In this document: positions 60,373-64,000 of the stretch, piece after piece
How the letters are laid out: every line of letters begins with the position of its first letter
How positions within the stretch are numbered: the first letter of the stretch is position 1
Assembly (NCBI GenBank): GCA_902515775.1
Contig: CABXVU010000001.1
Coordinates: forward strand, 92,366-156,365
Length of the DNA: 64,000 nt
Direction: 5' to 3'
Source: an uncultured SAR86 cluster bacterium
GTDB taxonomy: Bacteria; Pseudomonadota; Gammaproteobacteria; Magnimaribacterales; D2472
Program-made: the position numbers and the translations under genes
The notes under the pieces: generated by a model
Database searches by the model: none
What the model was told of the DNA's origin: nothing
The model's input: the letters and a program-made list of their open reading frames with translations, nothing else

Positions 60373-61023
60373 ATGGTAAAGCTTAATTCTACCACTGCAA
60401 TTCTTTCGGATCTTGATGGGGTGATCTTAAATATTAATTACGATATAAAATTTTGGGAATCTTGGCTGCCTGAGTATATATCGAGTCAATCAAGCCTGAC
60501 AAAGGAGGAAGCTAAAGCAGAGATTCTTTCAAAAATAGATCTTCAAAGAGGGACTCTTAATTTCTATGATCTTAATTATTGGGATGATCTGCTCAATCTT
60601 GACTGCATAGAAATTATTAAAGAAAAAGAAGAAAAGTGCTCTTACTTAGAGGGTTCATATGAAGCATTACAAAGATTATCAACATTAGAAAATCCCAAGT
60701 ATATTCTAACCAATGGAGATCCAAGAATTCAGAAATATAAGGCAGAGACTAATAACTTTCTAGAATTTTTTGATTCAATTTTTTATAGCATGCATGCAGG
60801 TTATCCAAAAGAATCTAGAGAATTCTGGGCTTTAGCAAGGCACAATTTAAACCTAGATTTTGAGGATGCAATATTTATTGATGATGATTTCAAGGTTGTC
60901 ACAGCTGCTGTTAAAGCGGGAATTAAACAAGTAGTCTGGATCACTGAGGGTAAAAATAGAATTTTGCAAAATAGAGTTGAAACATTTCCTAGCCTTGCTG
61001 ATTTAGTCAGCACAATTACTTGA
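60373..61023 (+). CDS. yrfG: YrfG-like HAD phosphatase (purine nucleotidase family)
   Basis: This 216-residue HAD protein has motif I LSDLDGVILNINYD, motif II YILTNGDP, the lysine in AGYPKESREFW and motif IV IFIDDDFKVVTAA. It resembles YrfG, a GMP/IMP 5'-nucleotidase, and the cysQ neighbour supports that, since cysQ, nudE and yrfG often lie together; nudE is absent here. Substrate is therefore probable, not certain. Confidence 0.75.
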   Translation: MVKLNSTTAILSDLDGVILNINYDIKFWESWLPEYISSQSSLTKEEAKAEILSKIDLQRGTLNFYDLNYWDDLLNLDCIEIIKEKEEKCSYLEGSYEALQRLSTLENPKYILTNGDPRIQKYKAETNNFLEFFDSIFYSMHAGYPKESREFWALARHNLNLDFEDAIFIDDDFKVVTAAVKAGIKQVVWITEGKNRILQNRVETFPSLADLVSTIT

Positions 61024-61076
61024 ATCTAGGTTCTTATAATCGAGGCACTACAAAATTTAATCAAAAATTTCTTTAT

Positions 61077-61928
61077 CTAATTCCCTTGGGGATCTAAGGA
61101 CTTTATGCGAGTTTTATGTACTTCTTCAGGAGAAAGTGAATAATCAAAATTGTACAGTGCTCCCTCCCAATCGCCATAGGCGACATTTTGAAGCATGAAC
61201 CACTTTACACCCCAGTAATCAATATAGTCCTTAACAATATTTTTTCTGTTACTCGCGATTAAATTATTTTCTTTAGCATCAACAAAATCGCCCAAATTGT
61301 CTCCAACCATTAGTAGTACCCTATATTCACTACCCACTAAGGCTCTTCGTGGGCCCTTATCGGAGTCCCAGTTATTTTCACCACGCATTAATATGGTATC
61401 TTTGGCTTGATCCCATGGAATGCCAAGTTTACTTAGATTCTTTTTAGTTGCATCTTTTAGCTCAATCACACGATTGGTAACGTAAAAAATTGTTATTCCT
61501 TTTGAGGCTGCATAATTAAGAAAGTCTTTTGCCCCTGGTACCTCAGCCGCAACAGCTTCTTTGCACCAATGAATCCATCCTTCTGGATATGAGGTGCCAT
61601 TTAGAATCATACGAGCTTCATAAGCTGTATTATCAAGGACAGTCTCGTCAACATCGACTATGATAGCTGGCTTTTTATCTCTAGTATTTTGTCCAGGCAA
61701 TGCACTCCAAGATGGATCTGATAAAGCTTTATCTATGGCTTGCTTAGCTAATTTAAAAGTTTGAAGACTTCCAGCCATTCTTTCAGCTGCTGTCTGCTGA
61801 TAAAGAACAGACATAATATTTTGTTCTTTAATGTCTTTGATATTTTTTTTTGGCCCCTCTGCAAGAATATTTTCTATTGATGCGAATGCATAAAAAAGAA
61901 AGAAAAGTTGCCAGAGACGTGCTTTCAT
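61077..61928 (-). CDS. Secreted acid phosphatase, e(P4)/class C type
   Basis: This 283-residue HAD phosphatase has a Sec signal peptide (LWQLFFLFYAFASIENILA), the DDDD-type motif IVDVDETVLDNTAYEARMI, GITIFYVTNRVIE and VGDNLGDFVDA. Haemophilus e(P4) is an NMN/5'-nucleotidase lipoprotein, but the lipobox cysteine is not visible here, so this copy is probably a soluble periplasmic enzyme. It would scavenge phosphate or nucleosides. Confidence 0.88.
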   Translation of the reverse strand: MKARLWQLFFLFYAFASIENILAEGPKKNIKDIKEQNIMSVLYQQTAAERMAGSLQTFKLAKQAIDKALSDPSWSALPGQNTRDKKPAIIVDVDETVLDNTAYEARMILNGTSYPEGWIHWCKEAVAAEVPGAKDFLNYAASKGITIFYVTNRVIELKDATKKNLSKLGIPWDQAKDTILMRGENNWDSDKGPRRALVGSEYRVLLMVGDNLGDFVDAKENNLIASNRKNIVKDYIDYWGVKWFMLQNVAYGDWEGALYNFDYSLSPEEVHKTRIKSLDPQGN

Positions 61929-61974
61929 TGATTCAAGCTATTATAATTTTTTGTTTAATTAAACTATTGTAGCT

Positions 61975-62139
61975 ATGAGTAAAGAAATTATCAGCAAATT
62001 AGATATTCTAGATAATGGGCTGAAGAAACTCAGCACTGAGAGAAAAGTGGTGCTTCCACATCACAAAACATTTGAACTTGTTGATGACATGAGAGAAATA
62101 GTTCAAGAGATTAAAAATGAGGTTATAGATAATGAGTAA
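61975..62139 (+). CDS. Small protein preceding the enoyl-CoA hydratase
   Basis: A complete 54-codon frame runs from ATG at 61975 to TAA at 62139 and overlaps the next gene by eight bases. The product is charged and probably helical (MSKEIISKLDILDNGLKKL, a KVVLPHHKTFELVDDM middle and an acidic C-terminus). It begins about 45 bases after the divergent phosphatase start. The overlap supports translation coupling with the hydratase, but no family is recognised and no ribosome site is obvious. Confidence 0.55.
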   Translation: MSKEIISKLDILDNGLKKLSTERKVVLPHHKTFELVDDMREIVQEIKNEVIDNE

Positions 62140-62992
62140 ATATAGTTGTTTTGAATTAAGTAAAAATGGTCATATAGCCAATCTAATTTTAAATCGTCCT
62201 GATGAATTTAATACCATGACAAGAAAATTTTGGGTTGAACTGCCAGAAGTATTAGAGGAAATAAATAGGGACTCAGAAATAAGAGCAGTCATTATGTCGT
62301 CTAGTGGTAAACATTTTTGCGCAGGCATGGATCTTGCTGCATTTTCAAATGGCGTTGAAAATATTCCAGAAGATAAAAAACCTGATCATGCAAGAGTTGG
62401 TGAAACACTTTATAGATCTGCTAAAGAACTTCAAGGATACATTAGCACCCTTGAAGAAATTAGAGTCCCAGTCATTGCTGCTGTGCAAGGCGCATGTGTT
62501 GGCGGCGCATTAGATTTAATTACTGCCTGTGATATTAGACTTGCATCGCAAGACGCCTTCTTCTGTATTCAAGAAATCAATATAGGAATGGCAGCTGATG
62601 TTGGGACTCTTCAAAGATTGCCAAGGATAATTCCTGACTCAAAAATGAGAGAACTGGCCTATACCGGAAGGAGAATGCTCTCAAATGAAGCGAAGGAATC
62701 TGGCCTGGTAAGCGATGTATACAAAACTCAAAAAGAAATGTTAGATGCTGCCAATGAAATGGCAAATGAAATAGCAGCCAAGTCTCCAGTTGCAATATAT
62801 GGATTAAAAGCAGTTATGAATTATTCAAGAGATCACAGCATTAGAGATAGCCTCGATTTTAATGCTCTTTGGAGTGGAGCCATGCTTAGCGGCAAGGATA
62901 TGACTGAAGCCATGACTGCTAATATAGAAAAAAGAGATGCAAATTTTGAGCAAATGGTAGACGTTAAGAATTTTGATGAAACCGGAAGCTAA
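62132..62992 (+). CDS. Enoyl-CoA hydratase/isomerase family protein
   Basis: This 286-residue crotonase-fold protein has LNRPDEFNTMTRKFW, the oxyanion GKHFCAGMDLAAFSNG and VQGACVGGALDLITACDIR with the second oxyanion glycine. A glutamate in CIQEINIGMAADVGTLQRLP is at the position used by dienoyl-CoA isomerases (ECH1-like), where an aspartate is also available in AADVG. A delta3,5-delta2,4-dienoyl-CoA isomerase role is therefore plausible, but unproven. Confidence 0.87.
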   Translation: MSKYSCFELSKNGHIANLILNRPDEFNTMTRKFWVELPEVLEEINRDSEIRAVIMSSSGKHFCAGMDLAAFSNGVENIPEDKKPDHARVGETLYRSAKELQGYISTLEEIRVPVIAAVQGACVGGALDLITACDIRLASQDAFFCIQEINIGMAADVGTLQRLPRIIPDSKMRELAYTGRRMLSNEAKESGLVSDVYKTQKEMLDAANEMANEIAAKSPVAIYGLKAVMNYSRDHSIRDSLDFNALWSGAMLSGKDMTEAMTANIEKRDANFEQMVDVKNFDETGS

Positions 62993-62996
62993 AAAA

Positions 62997-63764
62997 CTAT
63001 TTTCTTAAGAAAACTGGTTCAGTTTCAGTAGACTCAGACTTAGAAAATTTATACCCTTCATTATTAAAAAACCTTAAATCATTTGAGTCAGTGATTCTAT
63101 TTTTTATAATCCAATTACTCATATAACCTCTGGCCTTTTTTGCAAAAAAGCTTATAAGTTTATATTGGCCATTTTTAAAATCCTTAAATACTGGTGATAC
63201 GACATTAACATCATTAGGCATCTTTCCTAAGACAGAGAAATATTCTTTTGATGCAAGGTTAACAATTAGACTAGATTTGTTAGATTTAAGTTCCTTTAAT
63301 ATATTCTCTTGGACCTTGGTGCCCCAAAACTCATATAGATTTTTGCCCTTGGTATTTTTTAATTTGGTGCCCATCTCTAATCGGTAAGGTTTTATAACAT
63401 CCAATGGTCTGAGCTCACCATACAAACCAGATAAAATTCGCAAATGCTTTTGTGCAAATGAAATGTCTTTTTTATTGAAAGTATCGGCTTGCAAGCCCTG
63501 ATATACATCTCCTTGAAAAACAAACAAGGCCGGTTTGCTATCGGCGCTCATCTTTTTTGCCGCTGACCAGCTTTGATAACGATCAAAGTTTAATGTTGCC
63601 AACTTATCACTAAGGCCCATGAGGGAGGCAATATCTTTTGGCTCTTTTGTTTTTAGCTCTTTAATTAACTTGGCAGAATCAGATAAAAATGCTGGAGCAG
63701 ATGGCTCCACATCGAATTCCTTGGTGTAATCAAGAGTCTTGGCTGGTGATAATAAAACGATCAT
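62997..63764 (-). CDS. yaaA: Peroxide stress protein YaaA (UPF0246)
   Basis: The ATG at 63764 gives MIVLLSPAKTLDY, the family start; six codons of open frame upstream are not used. The 255-residue protein has FQGDVYQGLQADTF, RILSGLYGELRPLDVIKPYR and a KARGYMSNWI segment near the end. YaaA lowers free iron and limits damage under peroxide stress. It is convergent with the hydratase, four bases away. Confidence 0.94.
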   Translation of the reverse strand: MIVLLSPAKTLDYTKEFDVEPSAPAFLSDSAKLIKELKTKEPKDIASLMGLSDKLATLNFDRYQSWSAAKKMSADSKPALFVFQGDVYQGLQADTFNKKDISFAQKHLRILSGLYGELRPLDVIKPYRLEMGTKLKNTKGKNLYEFWGTKVQENILKELKSNKSSLIVNLASKEYFSVLGKMPNDVNVVSPVFKDFKNGQYKLISFFAKKARGYMSNWIIKNRITDSNDLRFFNNEGYKFSKSESTETEPVFLRK

Positions 63765-63802
63765 GGTTCTTATTTTAAACAAATCTCTTTAATATACATA
63801 GC

Positions 63803-64000
63803 ATGATTGATTATTTAGGACGGTTTTTTGCATGTCTAATGCCTATTTTATTGATATTGGTTATGGTGGTTGTCATTAGTCGATATTTTTTTGACATTGG
63901 AAGAGTGGATATTCAGGAACTAGCTTTGTATGTGCATGCACTTATTTTTTTGGGTTGTGCAGGCTGGGCTTATTCTGCGGATGAACATGTTCGAGTTGAT
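63803..64000 (+). CDS. TRAP transporter small permease DctQ (N-terminal fragment)
   Basis: The frame starts at ATG 63803 and is open to the window edge (66 codons). It shows two hydrophobic helices and the DctQ signatures QELALYVHALIFLGCAGWAY and DEHVRVD, where the charged histidine-valine-arginine end is typical of TRAP small membrane subunits. The large permease and binding protein presumably lie outside the window. Confidence 0.85.
   Translation, partial: MIDYLGRFFACLMPILLILVMVVVISRYFFDIGRVDIQELALYVHALIFLGCAGWAYSADEHVRVD

Overview
This window looks like a piece of a streamlined, AT-rich marine gammaproteobacterium, most like the uncultivated SAR86 group. That placement is inference. It rests on gammaproteobacterial synteny (yqiB-yqiA, mutY-yggX, yggS-proC-yggT, metX-metW-rdgB, argS followed by a SPOR gene, rpoH), very short spacers, many 1-20 base gene overlaps, frequent GTG/TTG starts, a TonB2/TtpC-type energy system, a membrane pyrophosphatase and secreted glycosidases (GH16 and a GH106-like protein). 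No rRNA, CRISPR array or prophage is visible. There is one tRNA gene (Phe).

Layout. 1-7.3 kb: a partial NAD-binding protein, recG, small membrane or secreted proteins, a K+-dependent-type membrane pyrophosphatase, a dicarboxylate symporter and a rubredoxin. 7.3-10.9 kb: a tight operon with ubiC and ubiA (ubiquinone) followed by a COG3146 acyltransferase-like gene, yqiB and yqiA. 10.9-14.5 kb: a nitrogen module made of two NtrC palindromes, a consensus sigma-54 promoter, a type II (eukaryote-like) glutamine synthetase, a hairpin, then ntrB and ntrC. 14.5-18.5 kb: grxC, a rhodanese, gpmA, mutY, yggX and a secreted GH16 glucanase. 18.5-24.6 kb is the accessory stretch: an atypical SDR, a 56-residue DUF4278 protein with an unusual repeat-rich leader, a lipoprotein that reads as a circularly permuted GH106 glycosidase, and a 2.2 kb element inserted in the 3' end of tRNA-Phe. 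That element has 46 bp direct repeats and arm-type sites at both ends, but no integrase.

24.6-35 kb holds mixed metabolism: a phytanoyl-CoA dioxygenase-like enzyme, proline iminopeptidase, threonine synthase, a flavin monooxygenase, a zinc-type dehydrogenase, PhzF, HspQ, an aminotransferase and RmuC. 35-38.5 kb is a ferric-iron ABC transporter behind a promoter with a near-perfect Fur box. 38.5-42.6 kb: a HAD phosphatase, rppH, a TauE permease, lgt, thyA and folA. 42.6-47.9 kb: the complete TonB2 cluster (DUF3450, TtpC, ExbB, ExbD, TonB, TPR protein). 48-50.8 kb: an M2 peptidase coupled to a DUF1295 membrane enzyme. 50.8-57.9 kb: efp, argS, SPOR, yggS, proC, yggT, metX, metW and rdgB. 57.9-64 kb: trmB (no normal start codon), rpoH, cysQ, a YrfG-like phosphatase, an e(P4)-type phosphatase, an enoyl-CoA hydratase, yaaA and the start of a TRAP transporter.

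The picture is an oligotrophic heterotroph. It would import iron and polymer fragments through TonB, degrade glucans and possibly rhamnose-containing glycans, and control ammonia assimilation through NtrBC/sigma-54. The items most worth checking are the permuted GH106 protein, the integrase-less tRNA-Phe element and its four unrecognised genes, the structured leader of the DUF4278 gene, the sigma-54-driven GSII-ntrBC unit, and trmB, which appears to begin at an AUC codon directly after rpoH.
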